From ZC4RG29 sp032907565 (GTDB taxonomy: Bacteria; Bacteroidota; Bacteroidia; Cytophagales; Cyclobacteriaceae): 6,002 nucleotides of DNA. Shown one piece after another: positions 1 to 5,530 of this stretch; the first letter of the stretch is position 1; every line of letters begins with the position of its first letter. The notes under the pieces were generated by a model. It saw nothing but the letters and a program-made list of their open reading frames with translations. It searched no databases and was not told the origin of the DNA. The stretch lies in the NCBI GenBank assembly GCA_032907565.1, contig JAJJPK010000036.1, positions 1-6,002 of the forward strand, given 5' to 3'. Both the position numbers and the translations under genes were made by a program.

Positions 1-36
1 CACCATCCCGTTTCCGACCACAATAATTCGGCTCAT
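1..36 (-). CDS. nirB: Probable nitrite reductase [NAD(P)H] large subunit, N-terminal 12 codons only
   Basis: Read on the reverse strand from the ATG at 36, the sequence gives MSRIIVVGNGMV and stays open to the window edge. This is a beta strand followed by the start of a GxGxxG dinucleotide-binding loop. GNGMV at this position is the characteristic start of NirB, the cytoplasmic FAD/siroheme/Fe-S enzyme that reduces nitrite to ammonium. Only 12 residues are visible, so another FAD-dependent pyridine nucleotide-disulfide oxidoreductase with a similar start remains possible. The divergent DUF4202 gene supports the nitrogen assignment, because I recall DUF4202 genes beside nitrite reductase genes in Bacteroidota. 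No strong Shine-Dalgarno site is present; a TACGTA palindrome lies only 10 bases upstream of the start codon. Confidence 0.65.
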   Translation of the reverse strand, partial: MSRIIVVGNGMV

Positions 37-46
37 TCCGTAGAAT

Positions 47-148
47 TACGTACCACAAATTAGTATACGACAGTAAAAATACGTATTTATAGTGACTATC
101 CAAGGTTAAAATACGTAATTTTACGTACACGATTGCGCTGGGTACGTA
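47..148. promoter_or_regulatory. Cluster of five TACGTA palindromes upstream of nirB
   Basis: TACGTA occurs at 47-52, 80-85, 112-117, 122-127 and 143-148. Centre-to-centre distances are 33, 32, 10 and 21 bases, all close to multiples of 10.5, so the sites would lie on one face of the helix. Several have A/T flanks (aaaTACGTAttt, aaaTACGTAattt, tttTACGTAcac). The only other copy I found in the window is inside the ABC ATPase gene at 3843-3848. The arrangement is what cooperative binding of a dimeric regulator would give. The position suggests control of nirB and perhaps of the divergent DUF4202 gene. The regulator is not identified, and I could not place a convincing Bacteroidota -33/-7 promoter among the sites. 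Confidence 0.55.
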
Positions 149-179
149 GCGGGCGGCCATTCTTTGGTTTATAAGCGTA

Positions 180-300
180 GATTAGTGATTTGTGATTTTT
201 GATTTGGCTGCCGCGAAAGGGCATATGGCGAAATCCAACAAACCCGGATTCTGGGGGCTTAAATCGAAAATCACAAATCAAAAATCACAAATCACTAATC
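180..300. repeat. Palindromic repeat element with 26-bp perfect inverted arms
   Basis: Bases 180-205 are the exact reverse complement of 275-300, a 26-bp arm rich in GATTT/AAATC units. The arms enclose 69 bases (206-274), which themselves contain short complementary stretches such as AATCC and GGATT at 231-249. The element fills most of the nirB to DUF4202 gap and ends 18 bases before the DUF4202 start. I recall AAATCAAAAATCACAAATC-type repeats as scattered intergenic elements in Bacteroidota genomes. That would make this a REP- or MITE-like dispersed element rather than a gene-specific structure. No clear target-site duplication is visible. A transcript across it could fold into a long stem. 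Confidence 0.8.
261..295. repeat. 14-bp tandem repeat (2.5 copies) in the right arm
   Basis: Bases 261-274 (AAATCGAAAATCAC) and 275-288 (AAATCAAAAATCAC) differ at one position, and 289-295 repeats the first seven bases of the second copy. The first unit lies inside the loop of the surrounding inverted repeat and has no partner on the left side. The right half therefore seems to have gained one unit by slippage, or the left half lost one. Confidence 0.75.
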
Positions 301-318
301 ATATGCTACCTTACTCTT

Positions 319-909
319 ATGCAGGACGACAGACTTGTCAGGGCGTTTGAAGCTTTTGATGCCTACAACAGTCAGGATCCGAATCTCGAAGCGGATGGCG
401 ACCAGTCCGTTCCCAAGGAGGTACTATACGCGCAGCGGATGACACGTCGCCTGGCCGCATTCGCGCCTGAAGCTCCGGAGCATGTCCAGTTGGCGGCACG
501 ATGCCAGCATATCGGGCGTTGGGAAATCCCGCGATCCCGTTATCCGATGGATAGAAAAGGATACCTGACATGGCGGAATGAGCTGAAGCGGCATCACGCT
601 TCTATAGCGGAACGGATATTGAAGGCGTGTGGGTATGAAGAAGCTACGATCGAACTGGTGAAGTTCCTCTTGTTGAAAAAACAACTTCACGTCAATCCCG
701 ATACGCAGTTGCTTGAAGATATTGTATGCCTGGTATTCCTGGAGCATTACCTGGAAGACTTCGCTTCGCGTCACGATTCGTCCAAGGTAGTTGACATCCT
801 CCGAAAGACGATGAAGAAAATGTCGCCGCGAGCAATTCGCGAAGCCCACGACGTGGTGCAGTCTGACCGCATACGGACTTTGTTGGAGAAAGCAGCCTCT
901 AATCCCTAG
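319..909 (+). CDS. DUF4202 family protein
   Basis: A 196-residue soluble protein matching the uncharacterised DUF4202 family throughout. Visible family features are FDAYN (13-17), the block from H64 (QHIGRWEIPR, then YPMDRKGYLTWR to residue 86), H92-H93, and LEDIVCLVFLEHY with D135, E142 and H143. The spacing of these His, Asp and Glu residues in a mainly helical protein recalls HD-type metal phosphohydrolases, but that is my inference and no activity is known to me. The frame is open further upstream, but those codons lie in the palindromic repeat. I take ATG 319, which starts directly before conserved sequence. No clear ribosome binding site precedes it, as is common in Bacteroidota. It is divergent from the probable nirB and may belong to the nitrite assimilation regulon. 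Confidence 0.85.
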   Translation: MQDDRLVRAFEAFDAYNSQDPNLEADGDQSVPKEVLYAQRMTRRLAAFAPEAPEHVQLAARCQHIGRWEIPRSRYPMDRKGYLTWRNELKRHHASIAERILKACGYEEATIELVKFLLLKKQLHVNPDTQLLEDIVCLVFLEHYLEDFASRHDSSKVVDILRKTMKKMSPRAIREAHDVVQSDRIRTLLEKAASNP

Positions 910-916
910 AGGCTGC
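892..916. terminator. Hairpin between convergent genes, overlapping the DUF4202 stop codon
   Basis: GCAGCCTCTA (892-901) and TAGAGGCTGC (907-916) form a perfect 10-bp stem with a 5-base loop; the TAG at 907-909 is the DUF4202 stop. On the reverse strand the stem is followed by TTTCT, a short T-rich run that would suit termination of the convergent operon ending at 928. On the forward strand there is no T run. It is best read as a terminator for the reverse-strand genes that may also act as a 3' stabilising hairpin for DUF4202. Confidence 0.6.
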
Positions 917-927
917 GTGAATGCTTA

Positions 928-1842
928 TCAGAGGAAACTGTCTGTTTCGCGATAGGCGCGGATAAGGGCAAGTTCACCTTCCTTACCCGGTGCGGCGTTT
1001 CCGTGCTCCATGCCCATCACGCCGCGATATCCCTTGTTGTAGATATGCTTGAAGACATTCTTATAGTTGATCTCCCCGGTAGTGGGTTCCTTCCTTCCCG
1101 GGTTGTCGCCAATCTGAAAGTACGCAATCTCATCCCAGCATAGGTCGATGTGCGGGATCAGGTGGCCTTCGTTGCGTTGCATGTGATAGATATCGTACAG
1201 GATCTTGCATGAGGGCGATCCTACGGCCTTGCAGATCATATAACTTTGATCTGAATTGCGCAGGAAGAGATCCGGTGTATCACTCAATGGTTCCATGACC
1301 ATAACCAAGCCGTGCGGTTCGAAGATTTCCGCACCGCGTTTGTATGCCTCGATCACGTTGGCAGTCTGGATACCTATAGGAAGGTTTCTCTCAAAAAACC
1401 CGGGCACAACCGTCATCCACTTGGCGTTGACTCGCTTGGCGGCTTCAACAGACTTTCGGCAGGCCGACAGGAAAACATCAAGGTGCTCCTTCTTGCCCGT
1501 CGTCAGCGAGGTCTTCCAGTTTTCTCCTCCATCCACGACAAACACCCCCATCGTCATGCCGAGCTTCGCCAGCTCTTCCCCGATCTTCTTTTGTTCCTCG
1601 ACCGGCCGCCCAAGCAACCCATTGTCTTCAATCGCCCTGAACCCCTGGTCGTGCATGAACCGGATCTGGTCGATGAAATTGTCCCCCGCGTGATTCTTGA
1701 ACATGCCCGCGTGGGGGGCATAATTCAGGTTAAAGGGCTTTCCCGTTGACGCCGTGTTGTCGCCGGCAGCGTGTACCGTTCCGGTGGCCGCGAGGCCTGC
1801 GGCAGCCGCTACAGCGTTGCGAACGAATTCTCTTCTTTGCAT
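928..1842 (-). CDS. Exported TIM-barrel sugar isomerase/epimerase, hydroxypyruvate isomerase-like
   Basis: A 304-residue protein of the AP-endonuclease-2-like TIM-barrel superfamily, closest by eye to hydroxypyruvate isomerases. The N-terminus MQRREFVRNAVAAAAGLAA is a Tat-type signal (RREF followed by an alanine-rich stretch), with likely cleavage near HAAG around residues 24-27, so it probably acts in the periplasm. Candidate metal and catalytic residues fall in the usual order: E184 (VMEPLSD), D217 and H220 (YDIYHMQRNEG), Q243 and D246 (FQIGDNPGR), and E279 (MGMEHG). The true substrate cannot be read from sequence; Bacteroidota carry many exported paralogues linked to carbohydrate or inositol-type breakdown. 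The gene starts 28 bases after the stop of the upstream small gene, so the two are probably one transcript. No strong Shine-Dalgarno site is visible. Confidence 0.85.
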   Translation of the reverse strand: MQRREFVRNAVAAAAGLAATGTVHAAGDNTASTGKPFNLNYAPHAGMFKNHAGDNFIDQIRFMHDQGFRAIEDNGLLGRPVEEQKKIGEELAKLGMTMGVFVVDGGENWKTSLTTGKKEHLDVFLSACRKSVEAAKRVNAKWMTVVPGFFERNLPIGIQTANVIEAYKRGAEIFEPHGLVMVMEPLSDTPDLFLRNSDQSYMICKAVGSPSCKILYDIYHMQRNEGHLIPHIDLCWDEIAYFQIGDNPGRKEPTTGEINYKNVFKHIYNKGYRGVMGMEHGNAAPGKEGELALIRAYRETDSFL

Positions 1843-1870
1843 GACTTACACTTATTATTAATGATTTCAC

Positions 1871-2194
1871 CTACTCAATATCTACACCTTCAAAGACCGG
1901 AATCGTCCTTTGAAACTCGGGCAGATCGGCGGCCTTTTCGAAGGTGCTGATCTTATCCTGCTCCATCCAGTACTCTTGTACTTCAGGATGCTCGCCGACC
2001 AGGTCGATCGCCTCGGCGCTTGCCCATTCGAATATCACCAGGATGCGTCCGTCGCGCGCCCGCAGCCCCATCACTTTGCTGTCGGTGATGAAACCGTTCC
2101 TTCGCAACATAGGGAAGGCGGCACGAAGGTGCCTGAGTAATTCTTCCTCCTTACCTTTGTGCGGTCTGTACAAAATAACACCAACGTGGCGCAT
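1871..2194 (-). CDS. Small dimeric alpha/beta-barrel protein, ABM-like
   Basis: A 107-residue cytoplasmic protein with a ferredoxin-like pattern: strand RHVGVILYRP, helix KGKEEELLRHLRAAFP (14-28), strands around 37-44 and RILVIFEW (50-57), then helix ASAEAIDLVGEHPEVQEYW with the HPEVQEYW motif at 69-76. This is the layout of antibiotic-biosynthesis-monooxygenase-like and related stress-response proteins, which dimerise into a beta barrel. No substrate can be named, and membership of another dimeric alpha/beta-barrel family is possible. It is the first gene of a two-gene reverse-strand operon with the sugar isomerase and starts 76 bases from the divergent rRNA methyltransferase. The pairing does not by itself define a pathway. 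Confidence 0.65.
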   Translation of the reverse strand: MRHVGVILYRPHKGKEEELLRHLRAAFPMLRRNGFITDSKVMGLRARDGRILVIFEWASAEAIDLVGEHPEVQEYWMEQDKISTFEKAADLPEFQRTIPVFEGVDIE

Positions 2195-2270
2195 CGTTTC
2201 GGGCTTTACCGATCAATTTAGGAACATTCCGGGAATTACGGAACGCGTCCATCTGAATGAAAAAGATACT
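2195..2270. promoter_or_regulatory. Divergent intergenic spacer holding two promoters
   Basis: These 76 bases separate the start codons of the ABM-like gene (reverse) and the rRNA methyltransferase (forward), so both promoters should lie here unless they extend into the genes. The only structure I see is a small inverted repeat, TTCCG (2227-2231) and CGGAA (2239-2243), separated by seven bases. I found no convincing TTG/TAnnTTTG Bacteroidota promoter in either direction. The promoter role is inferred from gene orientation. Confidence 0.35.
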
Positions 2271-3470
2271 ATGGTCTCAACCAGGAAGATTCACCGCCCT
2301 CTTATTGAGGCTGTGGTAATTATATTAAAGAGTGTGTTTGACGACGGCGGGTATGCCGACCGGGTGCTGGAATCCACGTTCAAAAATAACCCGCGGTGGG
2401 GGGCGCGCGACCGGCGCTTTATTGCTGAAGCCACTTACACAATCATTCGCCAGTACCGGTTACTCAAGGAAAGTGCAATGTGCGCGGAGGGCGACTACCT
2501 GTGCCTGGTAGCTGCATACCTGGCACTCCAAGGCTACGACCTGTCGGGCTGGCCGGAATTCCGCATCGACCCTCACGCACTCGCTGCCCGTCGCGAAGCC
2601 ATGATGGGCACCAGAACACTTCGGGAATCCATACCCGACTGGCTGGACAACCTCGGTGAACGGGAGTTGGGCGACCGGTGGACAACCGAGCTCAGCGCCC
2701 TCAACGAAGAAGCGCATCTCGTGCTGCGGGCCAACACATTGAAAAACACAGCACAACAACTCAGGGAAATTCTGAGCGACGAAGGCGTCGATACTGAACC
2801 CGTGCCCGGATTCCCTGATGCGCTTATCGTTCCAAAGCGACAGAACGTATTCAGGCTAATGGCTTTTCGCGATGGACGGTTCGAAGTGCAGGATGCCGCG
2901 TCCCAGACAGTCGCACCTTATGTAGCAGTCGCACCGGGTATGCGGGTCATCGATGCATGCGCCGGTGCAGGCGGCAAGAGTTTGCACCTCGCCGCACTAA
3001 TGAACAACAAGGGTAGGCTTATTGCGCTGGACGTTGCTTCATGGAAACTTGAAGAGCTGCGGAGGCGAGCACGTCGCGCGGGTGTCAGCAATCTTGAAAC
3101 CCGACTGATAGACTCACCGAAAGTGATCAAGCGACTGGCAGAGACTGCTGACCGGGTACTGCTCGACGTTCCATGCTCGGGTCTCGGAGTGCTGCGAAGG
3201 AATCCGGATGCTAAATGGAAATTGACCGAAGGACAGATCGAGGAAATAGGAAAGCAACAAGAGGCGATACTCGATGCCTACTCCGCCATGGTCCGCCCCG
3301 GCGGTTACCTGGTGTATGCAACATGTAGTATTCTGCCCTCGGAAAATGAAAACAGGGTCAGCGCCTTCCTGGAACGACGGAGCACGTTCGAACGCGTCGA
3401 CGAAAAGCGCCTATGGCCATCTGATGGCTTTGACGGGTTTTATATGGCACGGCTGCGACGCCGAGCGTAG
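2271..3470 (+). CDS. RsmB/NOP family rRNA cytosine-C5 methyltransferase
   Basis: A 399-residue SAM-dependent m5C methyltransferase of the RsmB/NOP2/Sun family, expected to modify 16S rRNA. Residues 1 to about 140 form a helical N-terminal region resembling the NusB-like domain of RsmB (GYADRVLE, RDRRFIAEATYTIIRQY). The Rossmann catalytic domain follows: SAM-binding DACAGAGGKS (228-237), acidic D254 at the end of the second strand, DVPCSGLGVLRRNPD (299-313) with Cys302, and YATCS (349-353) with the catalytic-pair Cys352. Both cysteines are present, so the enzyme looks active. Length is close to E. coli RsmB (about 429). The frame is open far upstream, but that part runs antisense through the ABM-like gene, so I take ATG 2271, where family similarity begins. 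It stands as its own transcription unit. The exact target base is not decidable here. Confidence 0.9.
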   Translation: MVSTRKIHRPLIEAVVIILKSVFDDGGYADRVLESTFKNNPRWGARDRRFIAEATYTIIRQYRLLKESAMCAEGDYLCLVAAYLALQGYDLSGWPEFRIDPHALAARREAMMGTRTLRESIPDWLDNLGERELGDRWTTELSALNEEAHLVLRANTLKNTAQQLREILSDEGVDTEPVPGFPDALIVPKRQNVFRLMAFRDGRFEVQDAASQTVAPYVAVAPGMRVIDACAGAGGKSLHLAALMNNKGRLIALDVASWKLEELRRRARRAGVSNLETRLIDSPKVIKRLAETADRVLLDVPCSGLGVLRRNPDAKWKLTEGQIEEIGKQQEAILDAYSAMVRPGGYLVYATCSILPSENENRVSAFLERRSTFERVDEKRLWPSDGFDGFYMARLRRRA

Positions 3471-3540
3471 TCACCCCCCAGCACTCCAAAAAAAATAACA
3501 ACAACTGCTTGCATTCGTCATCCACATTCGTTTACCTTTA

Positions 3541-3566
3541 TACTGTATTAGTTATGTAGTACAGTA
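3541..3566. promoter_or_regulatory. Inverted repeat, probable operator of the YtrA-type regulator
   Basis: TACTGTA (3541-3547) and TACAGTA (3560-3566) are exact inverted copies separated by 12 bases; three further outer positions also match when extended to 11-base arms. The right arm overlaps a second small palindrome, TGTAGTACA (3555-3563). The repeat lies 11 bases before the start codon of the ABC ATPase, the first gene of an operon that also encodes a GntR-family regulator. YtrA-type regulators of Firmicutes repress their own ABC operons through inverted repeats at the promoter, so autoregulation is likely here. TAGTTATG at 3549-3556 inside the spacer resembles a Bacteroidota -7 element (TAnnTTTG) with one mismatch, but no matching -33 element was found. 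Confidence 0.6.
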
Positions 3567-3577
3567 AAACGGCAAAC

Positions 3578-4396
3578 ATGGTCGAAATCCAGGAAATCGG
3601 GTTTGGGTATCCCAGGCAGGCACCGCTTTTTTGCGGGTTGAAACTTGAAATCAGTGCTGGGAGCATTACAGGTCTGTTGGGAAAAAACGGTGCTGGCAAG
3701 ACCAGCCTCATAAAAATAATTTCTGGTCTGCTGTTCCCGTCAGCAGGAAAGGTGACAGTGAATGGTCACCAACCGGGGCGGCGGCACCCATCCTTCCTCA
3801 GGGAAGTCTTCTTTGTTCCGGAAGAGTTTCATTTTCCCTCAATACGTATCAGGCAGTTCATTGCTGCGAACAGTTCTTTCTACCCAAGGTTTGATCACAA
3901 GTTGATGGACCACCTGCTGCACGAATTTGAACTGCCTCAGGATAAACACATCCACAAACTTTCGTATGGGCAGAAGAAGAAATTCCTGATCAGCTTCAGT
4001 GTTGCCACGCGGTGCAGCCTGTTGGTATTGGATGAGCCTACCAACGGCCTGGACATACCCTCCAAGGCAGTGTTTCGCAAAGTAATGGCCGGAACCCTCG
4101 AGGAAGACCAGCTCGTTATCATTTCCACTCACCAGGTTCGCGACGTTGAGAATCTCATCGATCGCATTGTCATTCTAGACGAAGGCCGGATAATCCTGGA
4201 GAAAGATATCGTTGAAATATCCTCACAGTTGTTGTTCACGCACAGCAGCGTGGCCGATGGCGAACTGGTGTTGTACAGCGAAATGGTTCCCGGTGGATAC
4301 AAGATTATCACGCCCCAGATCAACGGAAATTCGTCTGTGGATATCGAGCTCCTCTTCAATGCGGTAACCAGCGGCAAGAAGATATTCAAAACCTGA
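3578..4396 (+). CDS. ABC transporter ATP-binding protein, YtrB-like
   Basis: A 272-residue ATPase subunit of an ABC-2-type transporter, expected to sit on the inner face of the membrane and drive the permease encoded just downstream. Walker A is GKNGAGKT (35-42), the signature is LSYGQ (128-132), Walker B is LLVLDE (148-153) and the switch histidine is H185 (STH). Where most ABC proteins have a Q-loop glutamine there is VPEE (80-83). The last 60 or so residues form a C-terminal extension ending in LLFNAV, as in the Bacteroidota members of this group. All catalytic motifs are intact. The start ATG is 11 bases after the operator-like inverted repeat, and the permease begins 23 bases after the stop. 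The transported substrate is unknown; related systems answer cell-envelope stress. Confidence 0.9.
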   Translation: MVEIQEIGFGYPRQAPLFCGLKLEISAGSITGLLGKNGAGKTSLIKIISGLLFPSAGKVTVNGHQPGRRHPSFLREVFFVPEEFHFPSIRIRQFIAANSSFYPRFDHKLMDHLLHEFELPQDKHIHKLSYGQKKKFLISFSVATRCSLLVLDEPTNGLDIPSKAVFRKVMAGTLEEDQLVIISTHQVRDVENLIDRIVILDEGRIILEKDIVEISSQLLFTHSSVADGELVLYSEMVPGGYKIITPQINGNSSVDIELLFNAVTSGKKIFKT

Positions 4397-4419
4397 CCCT
4401 TTCAATTAAACTCATTGAA

Positions 4420-4533
4420 ATGAAAACCTCGGATACATTTGACTTTAGACGATTCGGCCTGCTGGTGCGGCAAAACTTTATTCACCATAACCGCATGATG
4501 GTTCTTTGCGTAGTAGGATTGTTCAGGCCATAA
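4420..4533 (+). pseudogene. N-terminal fragment of the ABC permease, cut off by a frame change
   Basis: ATG 4420 opens a frame that reads MKTSDTFDFRRFGLLVRQNF and continues to a TAA at 4531-4533 after 37 codons. The FxFxRFGLLVRQ pattern is the usual cytoplasmic start of the Bacteroidota ABC-2 permeases found next to YtrB-like ATPases, and it lies at the expected place, 23 bases after the ATPase stop. The reading ends in MMVLCVVG, the beginning of a membrane helix, before the frame is lost. The rest of the permease continues in the frame one base back. No slippery heptamer for programmed -1 frameshifting is visible in the overlap 4491-4530, so mutation or sequence error is more likely. Confidence 0.6.
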
Positions 4534-5219
4534 ATAAATTTGAAACGTGGACGCGTGACGCGTATTCCAATACCTTCTACACGATTTTCATCCTAACTGG
4601 TCTCTTGTATGCCGGGACTGCGTTCACCGGTCTCCGTTCGAAGGAAAAAAGTTTCAGCTACCTGCTTACGCCTGCATCTGCGTTTGAAAAATTTTTGCTC
4701 GAGTTCCTGGTGCGAATCGTGCTGTTTCTCATTCTTGTGCCGTTACTGTATTGGGCAGTTTTCAACACAGAGGGTTTCTTCGTCCAGGCGATTCGAGAAA
4801 ACTTTGAGTTTAAGCCCTACTCATACACCGAGTTCACACTTTTTCCGGTCTTGACCTCCGAACTGAGGCAATGGTTGATAGCAATGTGTATTGCCCTCGG
4901 CCTTCTGATCCTTACGCTTCCGTTCGCCGGTGCCGCCACCTTCATGAGGTATCCCCTTCCCAAAACGCTGTTCGGCGTCACAGCAATATTTCTCTTTCAT
5001 GTGCTGATCGTATACTTTTTTCTGGAAATCCTGAAATTCAACGGACCCAGCCACGGAAAAGTGTTGGGAATGGATGGCGAGGATTTCATCAAATTCCTGA
5101 CTGTGTACGGGATCATCGCAAACATCGTGGTTCTTGCCGCGAGAGGTCTGACATGCAATTCAATAACGACAAGAGCATTTTCCTTCAGATCGCCGACAGT
5201 ATCACTGACAAGGTTGTAA
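4506..5219 (+). CDS. ABC-2-type transporter permease, body, frame-disrupted at both ends
   Basis: This frame, open from 4491 and readable from a TTG at 4506, encodes up to 237 residues of an integral membrane protein, the partner of the upstream ATPase. Hydrophobic segments lie at about 24-42, 63-86, 121-145, 153-175 and 195-212. RSKEKSFSYLLTPASAFEKF (44-63) is the conserved cytoplasmic loop of this permease group. The normal N-terminus is in another frame (4420-4533), and about 15-20 residues of the first membrane helix appear to be missing between the two. At the 3' end the frame runs 67 bases into the regulator gene, giving an unrelated tail after VVLAA; the neighbouring frame has GAG GTC TGA at 5143-5151, which looks like the original end. 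The gene is therefore probably a pseudogene, or the assembly has deletions here. The TTG start is a formal choice, not supported by a ribosome site. Confidence 0.7.
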   Translation: MRSRIVQAINKFETWTRDAYSNTFYTIFILTGLLYAGTAFTGLRSKEKSFSYLLTPASAFEKFLLEFLVRIVLFLILVPLLYWAVFNTEGFFVQAIRENFEFKPYSYTEFTLFPVLTSELRQWLIAMCIALGLLILTLPFAGAATFMRYPLPKTLFGVTAIFLFHVLIVYFFLEILKFNGPSHGKVLGMDGEDFIKFLTVYGIIANIVVLAARGLTCNSITTRAFSFRSPTVSLTRL

Positions 5220-5530
5220 GTGGGGCCTATCCCATCGGCGAGAAGATACCGTCGGTGAGAGAACTAGCTTCCGAAATGGGGGTAAATCCAAATACCGTGA
5301 TGCGGACATACAACGAACTTCAATCCATGAATATCATCGACAACAAGCGCGGCATCGGGTATTTTGTCAACCCAGAAGCCCCCAAGATAATCCGGGAACA
5401 ACGACGCAAAATCTTTTTCGGAAAGATCCTCCCTGAATTCATACGCCAGGCCGAGCTGCTGGGCATAACCTTCGACGAACTGAGGTCACAACTACAACAA
5501 CTTGACAATAATAAAGGCCATGAAAACTAG
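5153..5530 (+). CDS. GntR-family transcriptional regulator, YtrA subfamily
   Basis: A 125-residue DNA-binding protein. Residues 9-72 form the GntR winged helix-turn-helix: IFLQIADSITDKVVSGAYPIG, then KIPSVRELASEMGVNPNTVM with the recognition helix around 45-56, and the wing at NKRGIGYFV (64-72). The remaining 50 or so residues are two short helices, too small for an effector-binding FadR or UbiC domain, which defines the YtrA subfamily. These proteins typically repress an ABC transporter operon that they belong to, and the inverted repeat at 3541-3566 is the likely target. ATG 5153 is preceded by GAGAGG six bases upstream, a reasonable ribosome site, and starts directly after the probable original stop of the permease. 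The 3' end overlaps the next gene by 11 bases, suggesting coupled translation. Confidence 0.92.
   Translation: MQFNNDKSIFLQIADSITDKVVSGAYPIGEKIPSVRELASEMGVNPNTVMRTYNELQSMNIIDNKRGIGYFVNPEAPKIIREQRRKIFFGKILPEFIRQAELLGITFDELRSQLQQLDNNKGHEN

Noticed and set aside
163..192. Possible Bacteroidota promoter (TTTG at 163-166, TTTG at 189-192) for DUF4202
   Set aside because: The TA of the -7 element is four, not two, bases from TTTG, and the sequence is part of the repeat arm.
96..281. 61-codon reverse-strand reading frame between nirB and DUF4202
   Set aside because: It runs through the palindromic repeat and the TACGTA array; its residues simply translate the repeat and match no family.
199..318. 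40-codon upstream extension of the DUF4202 gene
   Set aside because: These codons are made of the repeat element, and family similarity begins at ATG 319.
1256..1749. Two forward-strand reading frames of 145 codons opposite the sugar isomerase
   Set aside because: They are antisense shadows of a well-supported gene and have no recognisable domain.
1944..2270. Long N-terminal extension of the rRNA methyltransferase frame
   Set aside because: It is antisense to the ABM-like gene and lacks family similarity; ATG 2271 fits RsmB-like proteins.
3481..3500. A8 tract after the rRNA methyltransferase as an intrinsic terminator
   Set aside because: No stable hairpin precedes it, and the tract is A-rich rather than T-rich on the coding strand.
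3843..3848. Sixth TACGTA inside the ABC ATPase gene
   Set aside because: It is isolated and within coding sequence, with no neighbouring copies, so it is consistent with chance.
4491..4530. Programmed -1 frameshifting joining the two permease frames
   Set aside because: The direction fits, but there is no slippery heptamer, and membrane-helix residues are missing, which frameshifting would not explain.
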